Source of the DNA: Giardia muris
Lineage: Eukaryota > Fornicata > Diplomonadida > Hexamitidae
Reading direction: 5' to 3'
DNA length: 64,000 nucleotides
NCBI GenBank assembly: GCA_006247105.1
Contig: CM016927.1
Coordinates: 558,001 to 622,000, forward strand
Shown here: in pieces, positions 8,885 to 20,800 of the stretch
Layout: each line of letters opens with the position of its first letter
Position numbering within the stretch: position 1 is the stretch's first letter
Notes under the pieces: model-generated
What the model saw: the letters and a program-made list of their open reading frames with translations, nothing else
What the model was told of the DNA's origin: nothing
The model's database searches: none
Made by a program: the position numbers and the translations under genes

Positions 8885-11800
8885 ATGTTCGTGGAATCCA
8901 CCGAGGCGTGGTTTCGTGCGATCGCCGCCCACGATTACGAGACGGTGAGGCAGAACCTCCCCACGTACCAGAAGTCTGTGGACCGCAACGGAGAGACCGG
9001 ACTCATGCGGGCCGTCCGTGGGGGAGACGCCGAGATGGTCCGCCTCCTCGCGTGCTTCGAACACTCTGTTACCAACAACGAGGGCTACACAGCTCTCATG
9101 ATCGGCGCCCTCTGCAATGAGGGCGAGGCCTGCAAGCGTCTCGTTCCTTATGAGATGAATACCGTCCTTGACGATGGACGTACTCCACTCATGCTCTCTG
9201 CCGCCGCCGGCACCATCAACGCCCTCACGAACCTACTTCCGTACCAAAAGTGTCGGACGACCCTCATGGGCCGCACAGCTTTGATGTATGCGGCGGAGGC
9301 CGGGCAAGTAGAAGCGGTCCAGCACCTAGCCCTCCGTGAGAAGGAACACATTTCAAAGGATGGAAAGACGGCCCTCCTCCTCGCCATCGAGAACTCTCAT
9401 TCGGATGTGGTTCGTCTTCTCTATCCTCTTGAAGGGCACGTCCTCGCGGATACCGTCTCGCGCCTCATCCCCCCCTACGTCTTCGAAAACACTCTCGAGC
9501 AGTCGCAACTGGAGCCATACGGGCTCACGAATTCCCTTGTGGAGGTTGTGAAGGACCTCCCGAGCAAGGCTGAGTATGGCGTCCTTGGACAATCGCAGAT
9601 CGAGCAAGATCTTGAGAGGAAGATCGACCAGCTCGAGCGGAAGATCTCGTCTCTCAACGACGAGTCCGTCCATATCGTCCTTCAAAACAAAACCCTTCAG
9701 GGTCAGGTCACCCAGCTCGAGGGTGACCTTCATTCCGTCCAGGCGCAACTCAAAGATGCCCGCCAGGAGAGCCGCACGAAGGATGAGACAATCCAGAAGC
9801 TTCGTACGAGTCTCGAGGAAATGGCGACCCGAGGGGCCGCCAGTAGTTCGTTCAAACAGGAGATCAACCGCCTTCACCAGGAGGCCGACGAGATGGCTGC
9901 CACGATCCGACGCTTGAAGGACGACCTTGTGGCGAAGGAGATCGCCGAGGCTCGTCTCAAGGAGCAGCTTGCCTCGAAGGATAGGGAGATGCAGGTCCGT
10001 GAGGCTGAGCTTCAGCGGCAGCTTGCGGAGGCCATTGCTCAAGCTAAACATCGGGCTCAGGACCACCTTTCGGTTGAGAACGCTAGCCTCAAGGAGCTCA
10101 TGGCGAAGATCTCCGCAGACGTTCGTGACCGTGATCAGGAGATCAACAGCCTGCGCGCGCAGCTAGCCGCCAAGGGCACACACCTCACCGACAGCGAGTC
10201 CGATGGGGATACCGTGAAGGCTCTTGAGACGCAGATGGCCGACCTCCGTGACGAGGTCGTCCGCCTTCAGGACATCGTTGAGGCCAAGGAGAGCGATATC
10301 CGAGCCCGCAATCAACGCATAAAGCAGTTAGCCGACGAGATCCTCGCGCTCAAGGCGAGCAACAACGAAGCACAGGCGAATGGCCTCATGCAGATCGATA
10401 AACTTCAGCTCGAAGTTGCCTCGCTCGTGTCCGAGACTAATACACTCCGAGACCTTGTTGCGAGCAAGAACCGGGAGATCGACGAGCTACGTACCCTTCT
10501 CTCACAGGTCAGGGATAGCTCCGTCCTCGAGGCGCATATCGCAGACCAAGACAAGCGGATTTCGGAGCTTGCGAACCAGCTTGTTCAGGCACGTCAAGGA
10601 AAGGACACGGCCGTCCCTTCGGCAGCGGAGATCCAGCGCATACAGCTGGAGGCGGACGAGGCAGTGTTGAGGGCGGAACGTGAGGCATCTCGCGCGGCAG
10701 ACCTCGAGGAGCAGCTTGACCTTGTGAAACGCAACGTCCGTAATCTCAAAGACCATAATAGTCAGCTTCTGGACGACCTTGCCGAGCTCAACCGGCTTCT
10801 CCGCGAGAAGGATAGCCGGCTCGCAGCGGCGAGTGGTGCCGCGGCGAGCGGACAGAGCGAGATCGATTCACTCCGCGCACAGCTTGCGTCCTTTGCACAC
10901 ACAGTCGAGGAGCTTAGTGGCAAACTTTCCGACCTCCGCAGCCTCCGTGATCGCGAAGTTGGTGATTTGATAGCGGAAGTGCAGGCCCTTCAGACTAAGG
11001 CTGAAAGTGTCGATTATGCCGCCGTTCGGGCGTTCATTGAGGATCTAACGAACAAGATTGGAGTGTCTCTAGAGGATGAGGATGGGGTTCCGCATGATCC
11101 TGAGCGGCCAGCAGCGCTCGCCGAAAAGAATCTATATGAGGCCCAAGCGAATGAGCTTCGTTCACTTCTAGGGGTTGAGACGCATACCTATGACCCATTC
11201 GCGACTGCCAACGGGACGCTTTCCTTGCTTCGGGAGCAGCTCGCAGCAACCCAAGAGCAGCTCAAGGACCGAAACGAGCGTATCGTGCGCTTGGAGGATG
11301 AACTTGCAGCGCTTCGTCCTACACCTGATATCCAAGCCCTTCTTCAGCGAACTCGCAATGACATGGATGCCGCCCAGGCCCGGGCAACAAGTCTGGAAGC
11401 TCAACTGGCCGAAGCCCAGAATCGTCTTCGTGACACGCTTCAGTCTCTTGATGAGGCGAAGCTGCTCGCCAGTGAGGTGCCACAGTTGCATGCAGAGGTC
11501 AGCGAGCTTCAACGCGAGCTTCAACGCATGCAAGATCGTGAGACAGAGCATACTGCTGAGAAGGGACGCTTGCAAAGCGTCATCGATAGCATGACGACCG
11601 CAGCCGCAAACATGAGTACGATTGCTGGCGCCATTGAAGACCTACGTCAATACAACTCCGATCTGCAGTCACGGATTCGCGATATGTCCGGTGACCTCGG
11701 GAGGAAGGATTCTGTCATTGCAGGGCTTGAAGCCCGTCTTCAGGAACTCCACTTGCCAGTCGAGGCTTGCTCTCCGAGAACGTCGTCTGTAGACGTTCAG

Positions 11801-14800
11801 TCTCTTAACAACGAGCTTGCACAAACAAAAGACGCTCTCGCCCGACGTTCAGCCCTTCTCGACGACGCGAAGGAGCAGATCCGTGAGATGCAGGATATCG
11901 TCCCAGATCTCCGACAGGCCGTCCACCAGCACCAGATCGAGATCGCACAGCTCCAACAAGCGCTTATTGAGTCAAAGGCGGAGCTCGCTCGTCGGACAAA
12001 GGAGGCCGAGGACAACGAGGCGCAGATCGCCGAACTTCTTGATCAGATGAACGCTCAGATGAACGAGATCAACGGGATGCGCGTCGAGGGTGACAACTCC
12101 GAGCTCATCGCAAAGATCGCACAGCTCGAGACTGAGAAGCAGGAGATGGGCGAAGAGCTTGCTCGCCTTCACCAGCTCCGTGACGACGTTGCATCCCAAG
12201 AGGAGGAGCTTGCTCGTCTGCGTGAGCAGCAGGCAAAGAGTGCGGACGAGGTCAATGAACTCCAGGCAGCGCTGACGGAGCGCACCTCGGCCATTACGGC
12301 ACTTGAGAATGAGGCGACTGAACTCCGCCAGGTCATCGAGCAGAAAGACGAGGAGATTCAGCAGCTCCGGGAGGCCCACTCTGCCGCACTTGGGGAGAGG
12401 ACTGGGCAGCTTCAAGACGAACTCGAGCAACTTCATCAGGCACTCGACGAGAAGGGAGCCGAGATCACAGCTTTGACGCGGAAGTACACAAGCGCTCTTG
12501 AGCAGGTTGACGAGGCCTGTGCTCGTATTCGTGCTCTTGAAAGCCGTGCGGCCGATGTGGCGGCTAGTGGAGAGGATGTTCAGGCCCTCCGTGAGAAGAT
12601 CGCGGCTCTTGAAGGAGAGCTTGATTCGTTAAAGACCAATGCCGATACTCGTGCTAAGGAGGTCATGAACCGCGAGGCGCAGCTCCAAAACCTCGATGAC
12701 CAGCAGACTCAGACACGTGCGGAGCTTGACGCAGCGAGGGAGCGTCTCAATGAACTTGAGGCCTCGAACAAGGAACTCGTGGAGAAACTCGAGGAACGTG
12801 AACGCGCCCTGGCTGTGGCGACCGAGAACCAGGCGCAAGGTAGCACGGAAGTTATTCAGCTCCAGGACGACCTGGCAGTTGCTCGCCGTGCGGCGGAGAA
12901 CTATGAGGACAGCCTTCGTGGACTGCAGCAGACTATCGCCGAGAAGGACGCGACAATTGAGGCGAAGGAGCGCCAGGTCCAGGACCTTACCGAGCGCATC
13001 GCAGAGCTCGAGACAAAGGGAGCCGCTTCCGATGAGATAGAACAATTGACGAAGGCCCTCGATGATGCCCGCGCCGACGCCGACGCCGCGCGCAATGAAC
13101 TCCAGGAATCTCGTCTCCTTGCCGAAGAACTCCAACAAAAGCTCGACCAGGCGTCCGAAGAGCTCGCTACCGCCCGTGAGCGTCTCGATAGCGCACTCAC
13201 CGCGGCCACTTCTGCAGACTCCGAGGAACTCATTCAACTCCGCGCACAAGTCGAGAACCTCACGGCCGAGCACGACGAAGCGCGTGCGGCACTGCGCAAC
13301 CAACAAGAGGAGGTCACGCGTCTCGCACAGGAGAAGTCCACCCTCGATGGAGAGCGCGAGGATCTCGCTCGCACGCTTGCCGAGGCCCAGGAGGAACTCG
13401 AACGCGCTCGGGCGCAACTGGCTGCTGCGGAGGAACGTGCGGCAGAGCTTGCCCGACGTTCAGCCCTTCTCGACGACGCGAAGGAGCAGATCCGTGAGAT
13501 GCAGGATATCGTCCCAGATCTCCGACAGGCCGTCCACCAGCACCAGATCGAGATCGCACAGCTCCAACAAGCGCTTATTGAGTCAAAGGCGGAGCTCGCT
13601 CGTCGGACAAAGGAGGCCGAGGACAACGAGGCGCAGATCGCCGAACTTCTTGATCAGATGAACGCTCAGATGAACGAGATCAACGGGATGCGCGTCGAGG
13701 GTGACAACTCCGAGCTCATCGCAAAGATCGCACAGCTCGAGACTGAGAAGCAGGAGATGGGCGAAGAGCTTGCTCGCCTTCACCAGCTCCGTGACGACGT
13801 TGCATCCCAAGAGGAGGAGCTTGCTCGTCTGCGTGAGCAGCAGGCAAAGAGTGCGGACGAGGTCAATGAACTCCAGGCAGCGCTGACGGAGCGCACCTCG
13901 GCCATTACGGCACTTGAGAATGAGGCGACTGAACTCCGCCAGGTCATCGAGCAGAAAGACGAGGAGATTCAGCAGCTCCGGGAGGCCCACTCTGCCGCAC
14001 TTGGGGAGAGGACTGGGCAGCTTCAAGACGAACTCGAGCAACTTCATCAGGCACTCGACGAGAAGGGAGCCGAGATCACAGCTTTGACGCGGAAGTACAC
14101 AAGCGCTCTTGAGCAGGTTGACGAGGCCTGTGCTCGTATTCGTGCTCTTGAAAGCCGTGCGGCCGATGTGGCGGCTAGTGGAGAGGATGTTCAGGCCCTC
14201 CGTGAGAAGATCGCGGCTCTTGAAGGAGAGCTTGATTCGTTAAAGACCAATGCCGATACTCGTGCTAAGGAGGTCATGAACCGCGAGGCGCAGCTCCAAA
14301 ACCTCGATGACCAGCAGACTCAGACACGTGCGGAGCTTGACGCAGCGAGGGAGCGTCTCAATGAACTTGAGGCCTCGAACAAGGAACTCGTGGAGAAACT
14401 CGAGGAACGTGAACGCGCCCTGGCTGTGGCGACCGAGAACCAGGCGCAAGGTAGCACGGAAGTTATTCAGCTCCAGGACGACCTGGCAGTTGCTCGCCGT
14501 GCGGCGGAGAACTATGAGGACAGCCTTCGTGGACTGCAGCAGACTATCGCCGAGAAGGACGCGACAATTGAGGCGAAGGAGCGCCAGGTCCAGGACCTTA
14601 CCGAGCGCATCGCAGAGCTCGAGACAAAGGGAGCCGCTTCCGATGAGATAGAACAATTGACGAAGGCCCTCGATGATGCCCGCGCCGACGCCGACGCCGC
14701 GCGCAATGAACTCCAGGAATCTCGTCTCCTTGCCGAAGAACTCCAACAAAAGCTCGACCAGGCGTCCGAAGAGCTCGCTACCGCCCGTGAGCGTCTCGAT

Positions 14801-17800
14801 AGCGCACTCACCGCGGCCACTTCTGCAGACTCCGAGGAACTCATTCAACTCCGCGCACAAGTCGAGAACCTCACGGCCGAGCACGACGAAGCGCGTGCGG
14901 CACTGCGCAACCAACAAGAGGAGGTCACGCGTCTCGCACAGGAGAAGTCCACCCTCGATGGAGAGCGCGAGGATCTCGCTCGCACGCTTGCCGAGGCCCA
15001 GGAGGAACTCGAACGCGCTCGGGCGCAACTGGCTGCTGCGGAGGAACGTGCGGCAGAGCTTGCCCGACGTTCAGCCCTTCTCGACGACGCGAAGGAGCAG
15101 ATCCGTGAGATGCAGGATATCGTCCCAGATCTCCGACAGGCCGTCCACCAGCACCAGATCGAGATCGCACAGCTCCAACAAGCGCTTATTGAGTCAAAGG
15201 CGGAGCTCGCTCGTCGGACAAAGGAGGCCGAGGACAACGAGGCGCAGATCGCCGAACTTCTTGATCAGATGAACGCTCAGATGAACGAGATCAACGGGAT
15301 GCGCGTCGAGGGTGACAACTCCGAGCTCATCGCAAAGATCGCACAGCTCGAGACTGAGAAGCAGGAGATGGGCGAAGAGCTTGCTCGCCTTCACCAGCTC
15401 CGTGACGACGTTGCATCCCAAGAGGAGGAGCTTGCTCGTCTGCGTGAGCAGCAGGCAAAGAGTGCGGACGAGGTCAATGAACTCCAGGCAGCGCTGACGG
15501 AGCGCACCTCGGCCATTACGGCACTTGAGAATGAGGCGACTGAACTCCGCCAGGTCATCGAGCAGAAAGACGAGGAGATTCAGCAGCTCCGGGAGGCCCA
15601 CTCTGCCGCACTTGGGGAGAGGACTGGGCAGCTTCAAGACGAACTCGAGCAACTTCATCAGGCACTCGACGAGAAGGGAGCCGAGATCACAGCTTTGACG
15701 CGGAAGTACACAAGCGCTCTTGAGCAGGTTGACGAGGCCTGTGCTCGTATTCGTGCTCTTGAAAGCCGTGCGGCCGATGTGGCGGCTAGTGGAGAGGATG
15801 TTCAGGCCCTCCGTGAGAAGATCGCGGCTCTTGAAGGAGAGCTTGATTCGTTAAAGACCAATGCCGATACTCGTGCTAAGGAGGTCATGAACCGCGAGGC
15901 GCAGCTCCAAAACCTCGATGACCAGCAGACTCAGACACGTGCGGAGCTTGACGCAGCGAGGGAGCGTCTCAATGAACTTGAGGCCTCGAACAAGGAACTC
16001 GTGGAGAAACTCGAGGAACGTGAACGCGCCCTGGCTGTGGCGACCGAGAACCAGGCGCAAGGTAGCACGGAAGTTATTCAGCTCCAGGACGACCTGGCAG
16101 TTGCTCGCCGTGCGGCGGAGAACTATGAGGACAGCCTTCGTGGACTGCAGCAGACTATCGCCGAGAAGGACGCGACAATTGAGGCGAAGGAGCGCCAGGT
16201 CCAGGACCTTACCGAGCGCATCGCAGAGCTCGAGACAAAGGGAGCCGCTTCCGATGAGATAGAACAATTGACGAAGGCCCTCGATGATGCCCGCGCCGAC
16301 GCCGACGCCGCGCGCAATGAACTCCAGGAATCTCGTCTCCTTGCCGAAGAACTCCAACAAAAGCTCGACCAGGCGTCCGAAGAGCTCGCTACCGCCCGTG
16401 AGCGTCTCGATAGCGCACTCACCGCGGCCACTTCTGCAGACTCCGAGGAACTCATTCAACTCCGCGCACAAGTCGAGAACCTCACGGCCGAGCACGACGA
16501 AGCGCGTGCGGCACTGCGCAACCAACAAGAGGAGGTCACGCGTCTCGCACAGGAGAAGTCCACCCTCGATGGAGAGCGCGAGGATCTCGCTCGCACGCTT
16601 GCCGAGGCCCAGGAGGAACTCGAACGCGCTCGGGCGCAACTGGCTGCTGCGGAGGAACGTGCGGCAGAGCTTGCCCGACGTTCAGCCCTTCTCGACGACG
16701 CGAAGGAGCAGATCCGTGAGATGCAGGATATCGTCCCAGATCTCCGACAGGCCGTCCACCAGCACCAGATCGAGATCGCACAGCTCCAACAAGCGCTTAT
16801 TGAGTCAAAGGCGGAGCTCGCTCGTCGGACAAAGGAGGCCGAGGACAACGAGGCGCAGATCGCCGAACTTCTTGATCAGATGAACGCTCAGATGAACGAG
16901 ATCAACGGGATGCGCGTCGAGGGTGACAACTCCGAGCTCATCGCAAAGATCGCACAGCTCGAGACTGAGAAGCAGGAGATGGGCGAAGAGCTTGCTCGCC
17001 TTCACCAGCTCCGTGACGACGTTGCATCCCAAGAGGAGGAGCTTGCTCGTCTGCGTGAGCAGCAGGCAAAGAGTGCGGACGAGGTCAATGAACTCCAGGC
17101 AGCGCTGACGGAGCGCACCTCGGCCATTACGGCACTTGAGAATGAGGCGACTGAACTCCGCCAGGTCATCGAGCAGAAAGACGAGGAGATTCAGCAGCTC
17201 CGGGAGGCCCACTCTGCCGCACTTGGGGAGAGGACTGGGCAGCTTCAAGACGAACTCGAGCAACTTCATCAGGCACTCGACGAGAAGGGAGCCGAGATCA
17301 CAGCTTTGACGCGGAAGTACACAAGCGCTCTTGAGCAGGTTGACGAGGCCTGTGCTCGTATTCGTGCTCTTGAAAGCCGTGCGGCCGATGTGGCGGCTAG
17401 TGGAGAGGATGTTCAGGCCCTCCGTGAGAAGATCGCGGCTCTTGAAGGAGAGCTTGATTCGTTAAAGACCAATGCCGATACTCGTGCTAAGGAGGTCATG
17501 AACCGCGAGGCGCAGCTCCAAAACCTCGATGACCAGCAGACTCAGACACGTGCGGAGCTTGACGCAGCGAGGGAGCGTCTCAATGAACTTGAGGCCTCGA
17601 ACAAGGAACTCGTGGAGAAACTCGAGGAACGTGAACGCGCCCTGGCTGTGGCGACCGAGAACCAGGCGCAAGGTAGCACGGAAGTTATTCAGCTCCAGGA
17701 CGACCTGGCAGTTGCTCGCCGTGCGGCGGAGAACTATGAGGACAGCCTTCGTGGACTGCAGCAGACTATCGCCGAGAAGGACGCGACAATTGAGGCGAAG

Positions 17801-20800
17801 GAGCGCCAGGTCCAGGACCTTACCGAGCGCATCGCAGAGCTCGAGACAAAGGGAGCCGCTTCCGATGAGATAGAACAATTGACGAAGGCCCTCGATGATG
17901 CCCGCGCCGACGCCGACGCCGCGCGCAATGAACTCCAGGAATCTCGTCTCCTTGCCGAAGAACTCCAACAAAAGCTCGACCAGGCGTCCGAAGAGCTCGC
18001 TACCGCCCGTGAGCGTCTCGATAGCGCACTCACCGCGGCCACTTCTGCAGACTCCGAGGAACTCATTCAACTCCGCGCACAAGTCGAGAACCTCACGGCC
18101 GAGCACGACGAAGCGCGTGCGGCACTGCGCAACCAACAAGAGGAGGTCACGCGTCTCGCACAGGAGAAGTCCACCCTCGATGGAGAGCGCGAGGATCTCG
18201 CTCGCACGCTTGCCGAGGCCCAGGAGGAACTCGAACGCGCTCGGGCGCAACTGGCTGCTGCGGAGGAACGTGCGGCAGAGCTTGCCCGACGTTCAGCCCT
18301 TCTCGACGACGCGAAGGAGCAGATCCGTGAGATGCAGGATATCGTCCCAGATCTCCGACAGGCCGTCCACCAGCACCAGATCGAGATCGCACAGCTCCAA
18401 CAAGCGCTTATTGAGTCAAAGGCGGAGCTCGCTCGTCGGACAAAGGAGGCCGAGGACAACGAGGCGCAGATCGCCGAACTTCTTGATCAGATGAACGCTC
18501 AGATGAACGAGATCAACGGGATGCGCGTCGAGGGTGACAACTCCGAGCTCATCGCAAAGATCGCACAGCTCGAGACTGAGAAGCAGGAGATGGGCGAAGA
18601 GCTTGCTCGCCTTCACCAGCTCCGTGACGACGTTGCATCCCAAGAGGAGGAGCTTGCTCGTCTGCGTGAGCAGCAGGCAAAGAGTGCGGACGAGGTCAAT
18701 GAACTCCAGGCAGCGCTGACGGAGCGCACCTCGGCCATTACGGCACTTGAGAATGAGGCGACTGAACTCCGCCAGGTCATCGAGCAGAAAGACGAGGAGA
18801 TTCAGCAGCTCCGGGAGGCCCACTCTGCCGCACTTGGGGAGAGGACTGGGCAGCTTCAAGACGAACTCGAGCAACTTCATCAGGCACTCGACGAGAAGGG
18901 AGCCGAGATCACAGCTTTGACGCGGAAGTACACAAGCGCTCTTGAGCAGGTTGACGAGGCCTGTGCTCGTATTCGTGCTCTTGAAAGCCGTGCGGCCGAT
19001 GTGGCGGCTAGTGGAGAGGATGTTCAGGCCCTCCGTGAGAAGATCGCGGCTCTTGAAGGAGAGCTTGATTCGTTAAAGACCAATGCCGATACTCGTGCTA
19101 AGGAGGTCATGAACCGCGAGGCGCAGCTCCAAAACCTCGATGACCAGCAGACTCAGACACGTGCGGAGCTTGACGCAGCGAGGGAGCGTCTCAATGAACT
19201 TGAGGCCTCGAACAAGGAACTCGTGGAGAAACTCGAGGAACGTGAACGCGCCCTGGCTGTGGCGACCGAGAACCAGGCGCAAGGTAGCACGGAAGTTATT
19301 CAGCTCCAGGACGACCTGGCAGTTGCTCGCCGTGCGGCGGAGAACTATGAGGACAGCCTTCGTGGACTGCAGCAGACTATCGCCGAGAAGGACGCGACAA
19401 TTGAGGCGAAGGAGCGCCAGGTCCAGGACCTTACCGAGCGCATCGCAGAGCTCGAGACAAAGGGAGCCGCTTCCGATGAGATAGAACAATTGACGAAGGC
19501 CCTCGATGATGCCCGCGCCGACGCCGACGCCGCGCGCAATGAACTCCAGGAATCTCGTCTCCTTGCCGAAGAACTCCAACAAAAGCTCGACCAGGCGTCC
19601 GAAGAGCTCGCTACCGCCCGTGAGCGTCTCGATAGCGCACTCACCGCGGCCACTTCTGCAGACTCCGAGGAACTCATTCAACTCCGCGCACAAGTCGAGA
19701 ACCTCACGGCCGAGCACGACGAAGCGCGTGCGGCACTGCGCAACCAACAAGAGGAGGTCACGCGTCTCGCACAGGAGAAGTCCACCCTCGATGGAGAGCG
19801 CGAGGATCTCGCTCGCACGCTTGCCGAGGCCCAGGAGGAACTCGAACGCGCTCGGGCGCAACTGGCTGCTGCGGAGGAACGTGCGGCAGAGCTTGCCCGA
19901 CGTTCAGCCCTTCTCGACGACGCGAAGGAGCAGATCCGTGAGATGCAGGATATCGTCCCAGATCTCCGACAGGCCGTCCACCAGCACCAGATCGAGATCG
20001 CACAGCTCCAACAAGCGCTTATTGAGTCAAAGGCGGAGCTCGCTCGTCGGACAAAGGAGGCCGAGGACAACGAGGCGCAGATCGCCGAACTTCTTGATCA
20101 GATGAACGCTCAGATGAACGAGATCAACGGGATGCGCGTCGAGGGTGACAACTCCGAGCTCATCGCAAAGATCGCACAGCTCGAGCTGGATAAGCATAAC
20201 ATGGCCACTGAGCTGGCACAGCTCCGCGCTATGAGTGGTAGTGCTGATGAGGCGAACGCTCTTCGGAGTAACCTTGAGAACGCAATGGCCCGGATTCAGG
20301 AGCTTCAGGAGGCTTTAAATACCCAGCAGTCGGCAGAGATACTTACTGCTGAGGCGCTGGATGAGGCGTCTGAGGTATCCTATCATCCGCTCGTCGACCA
20401 AGGGACGATCAATCTTCTCCAGGCACAGAAGCAGCAGCTCGAGCAGACGATTAGGGATCTTAACGAGAAGATTCGCGAGGCGGAGGCGCGTCGGGCACTG
20501 ACTCCAGGATCGGAGGATGGGGGCCTCTCGCAAGTCTCAGAGGCCAACGACTTCCAAGATGGGCAGCTCATCGCGGAGTGCGATGAGCTTAGGACTCGGA
20601 AGGACAAACTAGAGAAGGAGCTGAAGGATCTGGAAGTACGATTAATCGTATCCGATAGTGTGGAGGAGCAGAGTGCACTTGCGCCCCTCTACGCCAAGTG
20701 CAAGGAAGACCTAGACGCGGTGGTGGCGGAGCTTCGGGAAAAGGAAGAGAAGGCCGTTGGAAACACAAGGCCTCCGGGATCGGCGGACGATGAGTCTTCA

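Noticed and set aside
12629..19861. Minus-strand open frames of 262 residues repeated five times inside the array, and similar plus-strand frames
   Set aside because: They are shadows of the repeated coiled-coil codons. Each recurs only because the 1611-bp unit recurs, and their compositions are low in complexity.
11840..20185. CRISPR-like or satellite repeat
   Set aside because: The units are long, contiguous, without spacers, and in frame within one coding sequence.
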